From NCBI RefSeq assembly GCF_003691365.1, contig NZ_CP033087.1, positions 1,254,501-1,318,500 of the forward strand: a DNA stretch of 64,000 nucleotides, given 5' to 3'. Origin of the DNA: Commensalibacter melissae (GTDB lineage: Bacteria; Pseudomonadota; Alphaproteobacteria; Acetobacterales; Acetobacteraceae). Both the position numbers and the translations under genes were made by a program. Under the pieces are notes generated by a model, which saw only the letters and a list, made by a program, of their open reading frames with translations, made no database searches and had not been told where the DNA came from. This document shows, in pieces, positions 29,140-37,291 of the stretch; position 1 is the first letter of the stretch; the number at the start of each line of letters is the position of its first letter.

Positions 29140-29991
29140 TTATTTGGTCAATACCGCTTTTTCCAACCTTTCTTTGGCAATTTTTACATAATTTTTATCA
29201 ATCTCCATTCCTATGGCCCTTCCCCCTTCATAATGGGCTGCCAATAAAGTAGTTCCCGTACCCATAAACGGATCCACTACAACTGGATTTTTTTTTCCAT
29301 GCAACCTTAGACACATTTGGGGCAACGCAATTGGAAAAGTTCCAGGATGATTGAATTTTTCCGATTTTTTTCTAATCGTGTCATAGGGAATAAACCATAC
29401 ATCACCTCGACAACGTAAATCATACGTATGAGATCGTCTAGCAATATTGGACTTATCCTTATATGGAACTCCTACATTGAGACGATTTAACTGCACGATT
29501 CCAGTTTTCGTCAAATGGAATATATATTCATGATTGCGATGCAGAAATCGTTTGCTGACTACAGGTTTGAAATGACCGTAACTTTCCTCACCTATTGAAA
29601 TAGACTTCACCCATTCTATGTGATTTTGCAATATGAAAATTTTTCTCAATCGGACAATCAGTTCAAATGGCAACCAAGGATTTGATGATGATCCGGCAAT
29701 ATTCAAAAAAAACGAAGCATCATCCTTCATGACTCTTTTAATTTCAAAACAGATTTTTTCAAGCCAATCGAGATATTCTGCCTCTCCCTTTTTATCCTGA
29801 TAAGCGCTATAGACTATACCTAGGTTATATGGAGGAGAGGTAATAAAAACATCTACAGAACGGTCTTTCATTTTTTGCAAAACCGTTAAACAATCCCCCC
29901 TAATAATAGTATGCCTATCAACCCTGAAGCTATATGGACGTAATAAAAGTTCCTGTTTTATTTGAACTTTGGTCTTTTTACGTAAAGACAC
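29140..29991 (-). CDS. Solitary site-specific DNA methyltransferase
   Basis: A 283-residue amino-methyltransferase. Catalytic motif IV TSPPYNLG lies in the N-terminal part and the AdoMet-binding motif DPFMGTGTTLLAAHYEG near the C-terminus, the beta-class order. S-P-P-Y is typical of N4-cytosine enzymes but is also seen in some N6-adenine enzymes, so the base is uncertain. No restriction endonuclease or specificity gene is adjacent. It lies 16 bases behind mltA in the same direction, suggesting co-transcription. It may be an epigenetic or phage-derived orphan enzyme. The recognition sequence is unknown. Confidence 0.88.
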   Translation of the reverse strand: MSLRKKTKVQIKQELLLRPYSFRVDRHTIIRGDCLTVLQKMKDRSVDVFITSPPYNLGIVYSAYQDKKGEAEYLDWLEKICFEIKRVMKDDASFFLNIAGSSSNPWLPFELIVRLRKIFILQNHIEWVKSISIGEESYGHFKPVVSKRFLHRNHEYIFHLTKTGIVQLNRLNVGVPYKDKSNIARRSHTYDLRCRGDVWFIPYDTIRKKSEKFNHPGTFPIALPQMCLRLHGKKNPVVVDPFMGTGTTLLAAHYEGGRAIGMEIDKNYVKIAKERLEKAVLTK

Positions 29992-30007
29992 TTAAAATCT
30001 CACTTGA

Positions 30008-31207
30008 TTATCGCTTCACTGATGCAGGAACTGACTGATTGGAATGGGAAAACTGACGGGGCAACAAAAGATATATCTTTCCTTTTTCATTCATCAGCCC
30101 CGCATACCATTCAGCGGTCTTACCCCATCCGGTGAATAGGTCCAACCGGTTCATTCCATGAATGTCCCCGCCCAAGTCATGGGCAAAGACCATATGTTTC
30201 CATGACCTTTTATCCTGATGTCCAGGTTCAGGCATTAGGGTTTCAATCCATAAAGGACTACCCAACGGTATCCATTTTTTATCAACAGCAGCAGATCGGC
30301 CTGCACTTAAACTAACATTAAAAGCACCTTTTGGTCCTTCATCAAGAATTTGATTATTTAAAATTTTAAAGAAAACGTAATTTTTATTTTCTTCCATCAG
30401 GGAGAGTGCTTGATCAGGATGGTTGAATAGCCACGTTCTCAATGAATAAATATTGATTGCATCAGAATTCATATATCCTTTGTCAATAAGGATTTTTCCT
30501 AATGGTGTATAGGGTTGTCCATTCTTGCCGGCATAAGCCAGACGTAAAATTTTACCGTCCGGTAACAAAATCCGGCCTGATCCTTGAATTTGCATAAAAA
30601 ACAGATCTGCCGAATTTTTTAACCAGACAATTTCAAGATTTTTACCGTTTAATGCCCCTTTGTCAATTTCAGCACGTGTGTAGTAGGGAATGAATTGATT
30701 ATTCTGCATGTGACCATACTGAATTTGACCATCAACAGTTTTACGCGCTTTCAGATCGTTGGGACGTGTATATACAGGTACTTGATAATTGCCTGTTTTT
30801 ACAGTTGACCCTTCAATTTCTGGTTCATAATATCCTGTCACCTTCCCTTTCTGAATTCTATAGGAGTATTGATAAGGTTGTAGCCATTGTTCAAAAAAGT
30901 TTTTCACTTGTAGAGGTTGTTTGATATCAATCTGTTCCGCAGCAATACAAACTGGAATCCAATCCTTAGCCTGACTTCCTGGCAAACCGCTGACTCCCCC
31001 TAGATAAGTGGTAGATGGCAATTTTCTTATCTGCCTACAGGTTTGACGAAAAACTGTCAAAATTTGTGAGTGGTTTTCCTGATTCCATCCTTGTAATACC
31101 TGATAGGAAACCGGATAGAATTCTGATAGTTTTTCCTGACCTTCCTGTACACAAGCGGTCAGACATATCCCAAGGGATATCGATATTGCATGAACAAAGC
31201 GTTTCAT
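30008..31207 (-). CDS. mltA: Membrane-bound lytic murein transglycosylase A
   Basis: A 399-residue outer-membrane lipoprotein that cleaves peptidoglycan to 1,6-anhydromuropeptides. The lipobox LTAC gives Cys19 as the lipidation site. The MltA domain is visible as GYYEPEIEGS, the barrel segment QIQGSGRILLPDGK and the 3D domain AHDLGGDIHGMNRLDLFTGWG (given in part: catalytic Asp in RLDLF, G-W-G end). It lies 16 bases downstream of tim44, the usual alphaproteobacterial order. Confidence 0.93.
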   Translation of the reverse strand: MKRFVHAISISLGICLTACVQEGQEKLSEFYPVSYQVLQGWNQENHSQILTVFRQTCRQIRKLPSTTYLGGVSGLPGSQAKDWIPVCIAAEQIDIKQPLQVKNFFEQWLQPYQYSYRIQKGKVTGYYEPEIEGSTVKTGNYQVPVYTRPNDLKARKTVDGQIQYGHMQNNQFIPYYTRAEIDKGALNGKNLEIVWLKNSADLFFMQIQGSGRILLPDGKILRLAYAGKNGQPYTPLGKILIDKGYMNSDAINIYSLRTWLFNHPDQALSLMEENKNYVFFKILNNQILDEGPKGAFNVSLSAGRSAAVDKKWIPLGSPLWIETLMPEPGHQDKRSWKHMVFAHDLGGDIHGMNRLDLFTGWGKTAEWYAGLMNEKGKIYLLLPRQFSHSNQSVPASVKR

Positions 31208-31223
31208 AACAAGCCTATTAAAT

Positions 31224-31928
31224 TCAAGTTCCTGTACGAGTTGATTTTAAACGCCAGGAAATATCCTGACCATTCATTCCTAATACACGTTCAAATAACC
31301 AGAAATCAATAAATTCCGTCACAGATTCCGTACCAACTACAGGTTCTTTCTTTTTATCAAATATACAATTCAATTGATCAGAAATGATCTTAACCTCAAT
31401 CAATGCTTTTTTAGGATCAACTTCAGATTTAATTTCAGCTTTTGTTATAGCGATCGAACAAATTGCTTTGATTTCAATTTTTTGAATTTCGTGTGCCTCT
31501 TGACGTTTTTTTATAGCCCTTTCAAATGAAGAATAGGCATCTGATGTCAACATTGACCCAAGACTATTTAAGTCTGCATTAGCAAATGCAGTTAGAATTT
31601 TACGAAATACTATTTCAGTACCTGCCACAAATTTTTGCGGAACAAAAGTTGAATCGAGCGCGCTAATTTCTTGTAAAGTCTGTCCTAATTCACTATTGGC
31701 AGCCGGTATTTCATAATTAACCTTGGGTACAGGTGCTACTGCTGGCTGTACGGGTTTATTTTTTGTATTTGATAAAAAAGCTGGTGCTTTAACTGTCAAG
31801 GAAATGGCTTCATGTTTCTCAAATCCAGTTTTTTTCCCTAATACACTTCGCAAACGGAGAATCAGAAAAATCGCTATCAAGGAAAATATTATAATATCTA
31901 TGGGAATATCACCTACAGAAAAATCCAT
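31224..31928 (-). CDS. Tim44-domain inner-membrane protein
   Basis: A 234-residue protein with an N-terminal helix (IDIIIFSLIAIFLILRL), a low-complexity linker (about 45-85) and a C-terminal Tim44/MBA1-like domain (FRKILTAFANADLNSLGSML to the end FWLFERVLG). Bacterial homologues (TimA) are linked to membrane protein biogenesis. Here it heads the run tim44 - mltA - methyltransferase and is divergent from secB, itself an export chaperone. Exact function is not established. Confidence 0.85.
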   Translation of the reverse strand: MDFSVGDIPIDIIIFSLIAIFLILRLRSVLGKKTGFEKHEAISLTVKAPAFLSNTKNKPVQPAVAPVPKVNYEIPAANSELGQTLQEISALDSTFVPQKFVAGTEIVFRKILTAFANADLNSLGSMLTSDAYSSFERAIKKRQEAHEIQKIEIKAICSIAITKAEIKSEVDPKKALIEVKIISDQLNCIFDKKKEPVVGTESVTEFIDFWLFERVLGMNGQDISWRLKSTRTGT

Positions 31929-32160
31929 CTTTTAACCTGTTAACTTGAACCTATATTGAAGTTATTTACTATATTCTTTTATGATCATTTAAAACATTAA
32001 AAACAAATTATTTTATTTAATTATTTCAATTTTTAAACTGCCTCTTGTTTTTTTATTATAAGTTTAATTAGTATAAATCGTTTTATTTAATGATAAAATT
32101 TATGTTATATGAAAATTTAAAAATTTTTAAATTAAGAATAAAGAATATATAGAGAATATA
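31929..32160. other. Divergent AT-rich gap tim44 / secB
   Basis: About 230 bases that must carry both promoters. The sequence is nearly all A/T, and I cannot separate promoter elements from background; no hairpin, repeat or small gene stands out. Confidence 0.3.
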
Positions 32161-32685
32161 ATGACTGACTCAACAAATACGGTATCGAGCAATCAAACAG
32201 AAGGAACACCCCCTTCCCTTCCATTAACCCTTAATATCCAGTTTACAAAAGATCTTTCGTTTGAAGTCCCTCACGGAGCTGCCATTTTCGCGAGTTTGCA
32301 AGAGGCTCCCCAAATATCGGTTTCAATTGACACAAATGCCAACCGATTAAATGAAAACGGAGTTTATGAGGTCAGTTTAAAAATTAAAATTGACGCTGTA
32401 GAGGCACAAAAACAAAATGAAGGTACCAGTCGCACAATTTTTATTGCGGAACTTATCTACTGTGCTGTTGTAACCCTGAATAATCCGCCAGAAGAATTGA
32501 TTGAACCCATTCTTCTTGTCGAAGTTCCTCGTTTGATTTTCCCTTATGCACGAAATATTATAAGTGAAGTTACACGAGATGGAGGGTTTCCACCCGTTGT
32601 TCTACAACCCATAGATTTTGTTTCTTTATGGCAAAATAAACAACAACAGGCAGCCCAAACACATACCGAGGCAGGTCATGCATAA
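32161..32685 (+). CDS. secB: Protein-export chaperone SecB
   Basis: A 174-residue SecB, a tetrameric cytosolic chaperone that keeps preproteins unfolded for SecA. Conserved parts include YVKDLSFE-like FTKDLSFEVPHGA, the strand region VYEVSLKIKIDA and the signature LLVEVPRLIFPYARNIISEVTRDGGFPPV (LIFPYAR, GGFPP). The glutamine/alanine-rich C-terminal tail is usual. Convergent with hemD across only 14 bases, where no terminator is visible. Confidence 0.97.
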   Translation: MTDSTNTVSSNQTEGTPPSLPLTLNIQFTKDLSFEVPHGAAIFASLQEAPQISVSIDTNANRLNENGVYEVSLKIKIDAVEAQKQNEGTSRTIFIAELIYCAVVTLNNPPEELIEPILLVEVPRLIFPYARNIISEVTRDGGFPPVVLQPIDFVSLWQNKQQQAAQTHTEAGHA

Positions 32686-32699
32686 TTTTGAGCATACTA

Positions 32700-33437
32700 T
32701 CACTTTATAAGATAAAGCATGGATTCAGTAGAGGGATGATCCGCAACGACAATCCCTTTCCACTGGAAATTCTCCAATACCTTTTTCACTTTTTCACTTA
32801 TTGCAATAGCATAAATCTGGTTAAGCAAATATCTATACTCTTCATATAGAAGATCCTTAAAAAACTGGGCTGTTTCCGAAGAGAAAAATAGAATTGTATT
32901 AATTTCCCCCCGTTTGAGTTTCTCAATAAAAGAAAAAGGTATAAAATCTTTTCGTCTGGTTTCGTACACTTCTTCCACAATCATTTTGAAACCAGAATTT
33001 TGTAAATTGGAAATCAATTTTTTTCCCTGCCCTTTTCCTACAGGAAACAATAAACCGCCTTGTTTGGGAAACAATTCCCTTTGAATTAAATCATTCAAAG
33101 CGTTCGAATCTTTATGCGCACTTTGAACCTTTTCAAAACCAGCAATTTTAGCATCATGCGCAGTTATATCGCCAACAGCAAAAACAGGGATATCCCTATA
33201 TCTTATATCTTGCCGAATAAATAATTTTACCGTAGAAATGATGGCTTGGCGGCTTGTAAACAAAATAGCCTGAATTTGATCAATATTGGTAAATTCAACA
33301 GACAATTGATTAACATTCATCAAGGGTAAGGCTAATGTTTTCCATCCCAATTTCTGAACCTTTAAAATCGTTTCACTCAACCCTGGTTCTGGCCGAGTTA
33401 TTACAACATAATTTTTTTGCTTGTCACCCAATTTCAA
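32700..33437 (-). CDS. hemD: Uroporphyrinogen-III synthase
   Basis: A 245-residue two-lobed enzyme that cyclises hydroxymethylbilane to uroporphyrinogen III in heme synthesis. The family is poorly conserved; visible pieces are VITRPEPGLSETI at the start, AILFTSRQAI and FFSSETAQFF at the lobe interface, and the C-terminal AIAISEKVKKVL. Identification rests largely on its 4-base overlap with hemC directly upstream. Confidence 0.88.
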   Translation of the reverse strand: MKLGDKQKNYVVITRPEPGLSETILKVQKLGWKTLALPLMNVNQLSVEFTNIDQIQAILFTSRQAIISTVKLFIRQDIRYRDIPVFAVGDITAHDAKIAGFEKVQSAHKDSNALNDLIQRELFPKQGGLLFPVGKGQGKKLISNLQNSGFKMIVEEVYETRRKDFIPFSFIEKLKRGEINTILFFSSETAQFFKDLLYEEYRYLLNQIYAIAISEKVKKVLENFQWKGIVVADHPSTESMLYLIK

Positions 33438-34504
33438 GACTCAAAAATATCATTCGGACTATCTTTACGCAATTGTTTACCTAACTCATGACCGATCAAT
33501 TCAGCTTCTTCCAGGGTTCCTATAACATCTTTTTTGATTAAAAAAGAACCGTCTTCTCTTGCAACCAATCCCGTTAAATGCAACCGTTCTTCCTGACCCG
33601 GAAAAGAAACAACCCTTGCATACCCGCCAATTGGTGTTCGACAAGATCCATCAAGCTCAGCCAGCAAGGCACGTTCAGCGCTGGATACCGCCTTTGCCTC
33701 CCTATTTTCAATTGCCGAAAGCATTTCAAGCAATTCTGTGTCCTTTTCTCTAACTGTGATTCCAACAATACCTTGACCCGCCGCTGGAACCATAATTGAG
33801 GGATCAATCAAAACATCAATTCGATGCTCCATATCCAGTCTTTGCAATCCTGCAGCAGCAAGAAAAGTTGCATCAAATTGTTTTGAGGTAATTTTATCCA
33901 AACGTGTCTGAATATTACCCCTCAACAATCCAAATTTCAAATCAGGTCTATAATGCAGCAATTGAGCTTGACGTCGTACGGAAGAAGACCCGATCAACGC
34001 GCCTTTTGGTAAAACATCAAATGGATTTTTAGAATCAATGGGTTGATATTCACTTCTAACAATTAAAGCATCCCTCGCATCTTGTCTTTTTAGCGTACAT
34101 GCCAAAACAAGACCTTTGGGCAGGTCTGTTTCTAGATCTTTAAGGCTATGGACAGCAAAATCAATATTCCCTTCCAACAGCTGTTCATGAATTTCCTTGG
34201 CAAATAATCCCTTGCCACCGATTTCAGCCAAACGTCGATCCTGTATGCGATCTCCTGAAGTATGAATTTGAAATTCCTGAAACGCCCCAATCTGACGTAA
34301 TAAAGGGCAGAATTGTGTCAATAATGTGAGAAAATTGCGAGTCTGGACCAAAGCCAAAGGAGAACCCCTGGTTCCTACTCGCAGGGGCAGTCCTCTTTTT
34401 CCATGGGCTTTAATATAGTTTGCTTTCTGTAATTCCGCAGCCTTGGCGGCAACCCGTTGTAAATTGGGATTTGAAGCAATATGTACTATGTTTTTGATAT
34501 CCAT
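33434..34504 (-). CDS. hemC: Hydroxymethylbilane synthase (porphobilinogen deaminase)
   Basis: A 356-residue enzyme that joins four porphobilinogen units. The core begins at LPLRVGTRGSPLALVQT, near residue 39, and includes GGKGLFAKEIHEQLL, SSVRRQAQL and the dipyrromethane-cofactor cysteine in DGSCRTPIGGY. An N-terminal extension of about 38 residues precedes the core; there is no later in-frame ATG close to it, so either the extension is real or a non-ATG start is used. First gene of hemCD, divergent from tsaD. Confidence 0.95.
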   Translation of the reverse strand: MDIKNIVHIASNPNLQRVAAKAAELQKANYIKAHGKRGLPLRVGTRGSPLALVQTRNFLTLLTQFCPLLRQIGAFQEFQIHTSGDRIQDRRLAEIGGKGLFAKEIHEQLLEGNIDFAVHSLKDLETDLPKGLVLACTLKRQDARDALIVRSEYQPIDSKNPFDVLPKGALIGSSSVRRQAQLLHYRPDLKFGLLRGNIQTRLDKITSKQFDATFLAAAGLQRLDMEHRIDVLIDPSIMVPAAGQGIVGITVREKDTELLEMLSAIENREAKAVSSAERALLAELDGSCRTPIGGYARVVSFPGQEERLHLTGLVAREDGSFLIKKDVIGTLEEAELIGHELGKQLRKDSPNDIFES

Positions 34505-34562
34505 AAAAATATACTTTATCTATATTTATACTCATATTCTCTTTAAAAGAAAAATATTCATT

Positions 34563-35663
34563 ATGATATCCATACACCAAACACGTATAAAAACAAATAA
34601 CTGCTTTAAAATTCTGGCAATTGAATCTTCTTGTGATGATACAGCATGCGCAATCATTCGTTCGGACGGAATGGTTTTGGGAGAAAAGGTTCATTCACAA
34701 AAGGAACATGTTCATTTTGGTGGTGTGGTACCAGAAATAGCTGCCCGTGCTCATATGCACCATCTTCCTTCTTTGGTAAATTCATTGTTGGATGAGGCAA
34801 AAGTTTCTTGGTGTCAAATTGATGCCATTGCCGCAACCTGCGGACCCGGTTTAATTGGTGGGGTGATTGTTGGCAGCAGTTTTGCAAAAGGTCTGGCACT
34901 TTCAAAAAAAATTCCCTTTATTGGTATCAATCACATCGAGGCTCATGCCCTTACCGTCCGTTTACCGGATATTTCAAGCAAGAAAATAGAATTTCCCTAT
35001 CTATTATTTTTAACATCAGGTGGCCATTGTCAATGTATCTATGTTGACGATGTCGGTAAATATCAGCATTTGGGAGGTACTATTGATGATGCGGCTGGCG
35101 AGGCTTTTGATAAAGTTGCAAAAATGCTTGGACTTCCCTGGCCTGGTGGTCCAGCCCTTGAAGCCTTGGCAAAAGAGGGAAATGAAAATGCATTCATCAT
35201 GCCTCATCCTTTATATGGCCGTGACGGATGTGACTTCTCATTTTCCGGACTTAAAACGGCAGTGGCTAATTTACTTGAACCCTATAAGGACTTATCTTGC
35301 TTGCCACGCTCTTTGGCAGCTGACATTGCGGCGAGTTTCCAGAAAACTATAACGGATACCATTATCAACAGATTAGAGAATGCCATTCAAATGGCCCCTA
35401 AAACCAAAATTCTTGCGACAGCTGGTGGGGTTGCGGCCAACCAATATTTAAAGTTTCATCTAATGAGACTTGCCAGTCAATATAATATGGAATTTATAGC
35501 CCCTCCAATTCGTTATTGTACGGATAACGCAGTTATGATTGGATGGGCAGCAATTGAAATTTTAAAAAAGACCATTACAAATAATTTTATTCCAAACGAC
35601 ATTGATTTGATACCTCGTCCACGTTGGCCTTTGTCTGAAATGAAGTCTCGTTTTGAACACTAA
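34563..35663 (+). CDS. tsaD: tRNA threonylcarbamoyladenosine transferase subunit TsaD
   Basis: A 366-residue Kae1/TsaD protein that transfers threonylcarbamoyl to A37 of ANN-decoding tRNAs. Visible motifs: ILAIESSCDDTACAI near the start, metal-binding NHIEAHAL (His-x-x-x-His), the DDAAGEAFDK loop, FSFSGLKTAV and ATAGGVAANQYL. I choose ATG 34563; the frame is open further upstream to an ATG at 34443, but that part overlaps hemC and has no family similarity. Upstream of gpsA by 29 bases, a common alphaproteobacterial pairing. Confidence 0.95.
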   Translation: MISIHQTRIKTNNCFKILAIESSCDDTACAIIRSDGMVLGEKVHSQKEHVHFGGVVPEIAARAHMHHLPSLVNSLLDEAKVSWCQIDAIAATCGPGLIGGVIVGSSFAKGLALSKKIPFIGINHIEAHALTVRLPDISSKKIEFPYLLFLTSGGHCQCIYVDDVGKYQHLGGTIDDAAGEAFDKVAKMLGLPWPGGPALEALAKEGNENAFIMPHPLYGRDGCDFSFSGLKTAVANLLEPYKDLSCLPRSLAADIAASFQKTITDTIINRLENAIQMAPKTKILATAGGVAANQYLKFHLMRLASQYNMEFIAPPIRYCTDNAVMIGWAAIEILKKTITNNFIPNDIDLIPRPRWPLSEMKSRFEH

Positions 35664-35692
35664 GTCTTTTATTATTTGAAGGATTATGAAAC

Positions 35693-36655
35693 ATGAAGAA
35701 ATCAATTGCTGTCATTGGTGCCGGCGCTTGGGGAATAGCCCTTGCCATTCATGTTGCTCGTACAAATGCCAACGTATATTTATGGAGTAGAAAAGAGCTT
35801 CCCGATCCGAATACAAAAACACTTTCAAGATTAAAAAATTTCCCTTTACCAAATAATATTCAGGTTCATAATTCATTTCCAAAGAGGGCCGATCTTATTT
35901 TTTTGGCAGTACCCCTTCAATTTATCCGCTCCATTCTACCGAATATCAGTAGTTTACAATGTCCGATTATTGTCTGCTGCAAAGGTGTAGAACAGCAAAC
36001 CCTTAAATTTCCATCAGAAATAATTGAAGAATTTGTGCCAAAACAGAATATCGCCATTTTGTCAGGTCCAAATTTTGCTCACGAAGTGGCAGCAAATTTA
36101 CCAACAGCCAGTGTTATCGCGTCTGACAACATACAAATGGCCCAGGAAATTTCAGATGAAATTTCAACTTTTAATTTTCGTTTTTATAAAAATGATGATC
36201 CCATTGGTGTTCAAATTGGCGGTGCTGCAAAAAACATATTTGCAATTGCCGCAGGTGCGGCAATTGGAGCCGGTTTGGGGGAAAATGCCCGTGCTTCGCT
36301 AATAACCCGTGGTATTAGCGAACTTTCGAGACTCAGTCTCGGATTGGGAGGATCTCCCAGAACATTATCAGGATTGGCTGGCTTGGGAGACATGATTTTG
36401 ACATGCACGGGAACGTCATCTAGAAACTATTCATTAGGAATCGAGTTAGGTAATGGAAAAAAGCTTGACGCCATCCTAAAGGAGAGAACTGTCGTGACAG
36501 AAGGCGTTACAACCACTCCCGCCTTGCTTAAAAGAGCGCAAAACCATCATATTGACGTTCCAATTATTGAAACAGTCGCCGCCATATTAAGTGATAAAAT
36601 CACCATTCATCAAGCAAAGGAAAGATTGATGTCCCGTCCCATTCCTTTCGAATAA
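35693..36655 (+). CDS. gpsA: Glycerol-3-phosphate dehydrogenase [NAD(P)+]
   Basis: A 320-residue enzyme that reduces dihydroxyacetone phosphate to sn-glycerol-3-phosphate for phospholipids. The Rossmann motif GAGAWGIALAIHVA opens the protein, LSGPNFAHEVA follows, and the catalytic Lys is in GGAAKNIFAIAAGAAIGAG. LAGLGDMILTCTG is the C-terminal signature. Length is normal. SD GAAGGA lies near 35680. Downstream of tsaD in the same direction. Confidence 0.95.
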   Translation: MKKSIAVIGAGAWGIALAIHVARTNANVYLWSRKELPDPNTKTLSRLKNFPLPNNIQVHNSFPKRADLIFLAVPLQFIRSILPNISSLQCPIIVCCKGVEQQTLKFPSEIIEEFVPKQNIAILSGPNFAHEVAANLPTASVIASDNIQMAQEISDEISTFNFRFYKNDDPIGVQIGGAAKNIFAIAAGAAIGAGLGENARASLITRGISELSRLSLGLGGSPRTLSGLAGLGDMILTCTGTSSRNYSLGIELGNGKKLDAILKERTVVTEGVTTTPALLKRAQNHHIDVPIIETVAAILSDKITIHQAKERLMSRPIPFE

Positions 36656-36742
36656 ATAAACATTTATATTTAAAATAATATTTAATATAATAAAAAAAAT
36701 TTTAAAAATCTTGTCAACGAAACTGAATCCATAACATATATA

Positions 36743-37231
36743 ATGACCACATCACTCTATGATTTAACTATATCCTCCTCTACAGGGGAAAGTATTAACC
36801 TTGGTAAATTTCAGGGTAAGCCTTTATTAATTATCAATACCGCGTCTCATTGTAAATTTACGCCTCAATATGAAGATTTACAGGATTTATGGCTTTATTT
36901 TAGAAATTGGGATTTGAATATTATCGCCATTCCTTCCGGTGATTTCGGCAATCAAGAGTTTGAAACAAATGAAGAAATCAGGAATTTTTGTCTTAAGCGT
37001 TATCGTATTGATTTTATTCTGGCCCAAAAAAGCCATGTAAAGGGAAAACAGGCCATTCCACTTTTTCAATGGCTGAATAAAGCAGGGGGATATATATCAA
37101 AACCAAGATGGAATTTCTATAAATATATTATAAGCCGTCAGGGCAAGTTGTCATCTTGGTACTCATGTTTAACACGTCCTTCATCCAAGAGGTTTATTAA
37201 TGCGGTTGAACGTGTAGCCTATGATTTATAA
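36743..37231 (+). CDS. Glutathione-peroxidase-like thiol peroxidase
   Basis: A 162-residue thioredoxin-fold protein of the GPx/BsaA family. The peroxidatic Cys is in INTASHCKFTPQYEDLQ, and the Trp/Asn of the catalytic tetrad are in KPRWNFYKY. The family's Gln position (usually NQF) reads GDF in IPSGDFGNQE; SNDF-type variants occur in alphaproteobacterial GPx-like proteins, so it may be active with altered kinetics or thioredoxin as reductant. No selenocysteine. It stands between gpsA and murJ with 60-90 base gaps. Confidence 0.85.
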   Translation: MTTSLYDLTISSSTGESINLGKFQGKPLLIINTASHCKFTPQYEDLQDLWLYFRNWDLNIIAIPSGDFGNQEFETNEEIRNFCLKRYRIDFILAQKSHVKGKQAIPLFQWLNKAGGYISKPRWNFYKYIISRQGKLSSWYSCLTRPSSKRFINAVERVAYDL

Positions 37232-37291
37232 ATCTGATAATAACTAAATAATATTATTTTATAAAATACCTCCACCTTGGTAAAGGTTTCA

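Noticed and set aside
34443-34562. Upstream extension of tsaD
   Set aside because: It overlaps the hemC start on the other strand and has no TsaD-like residues; ATG 34563 fits the family.
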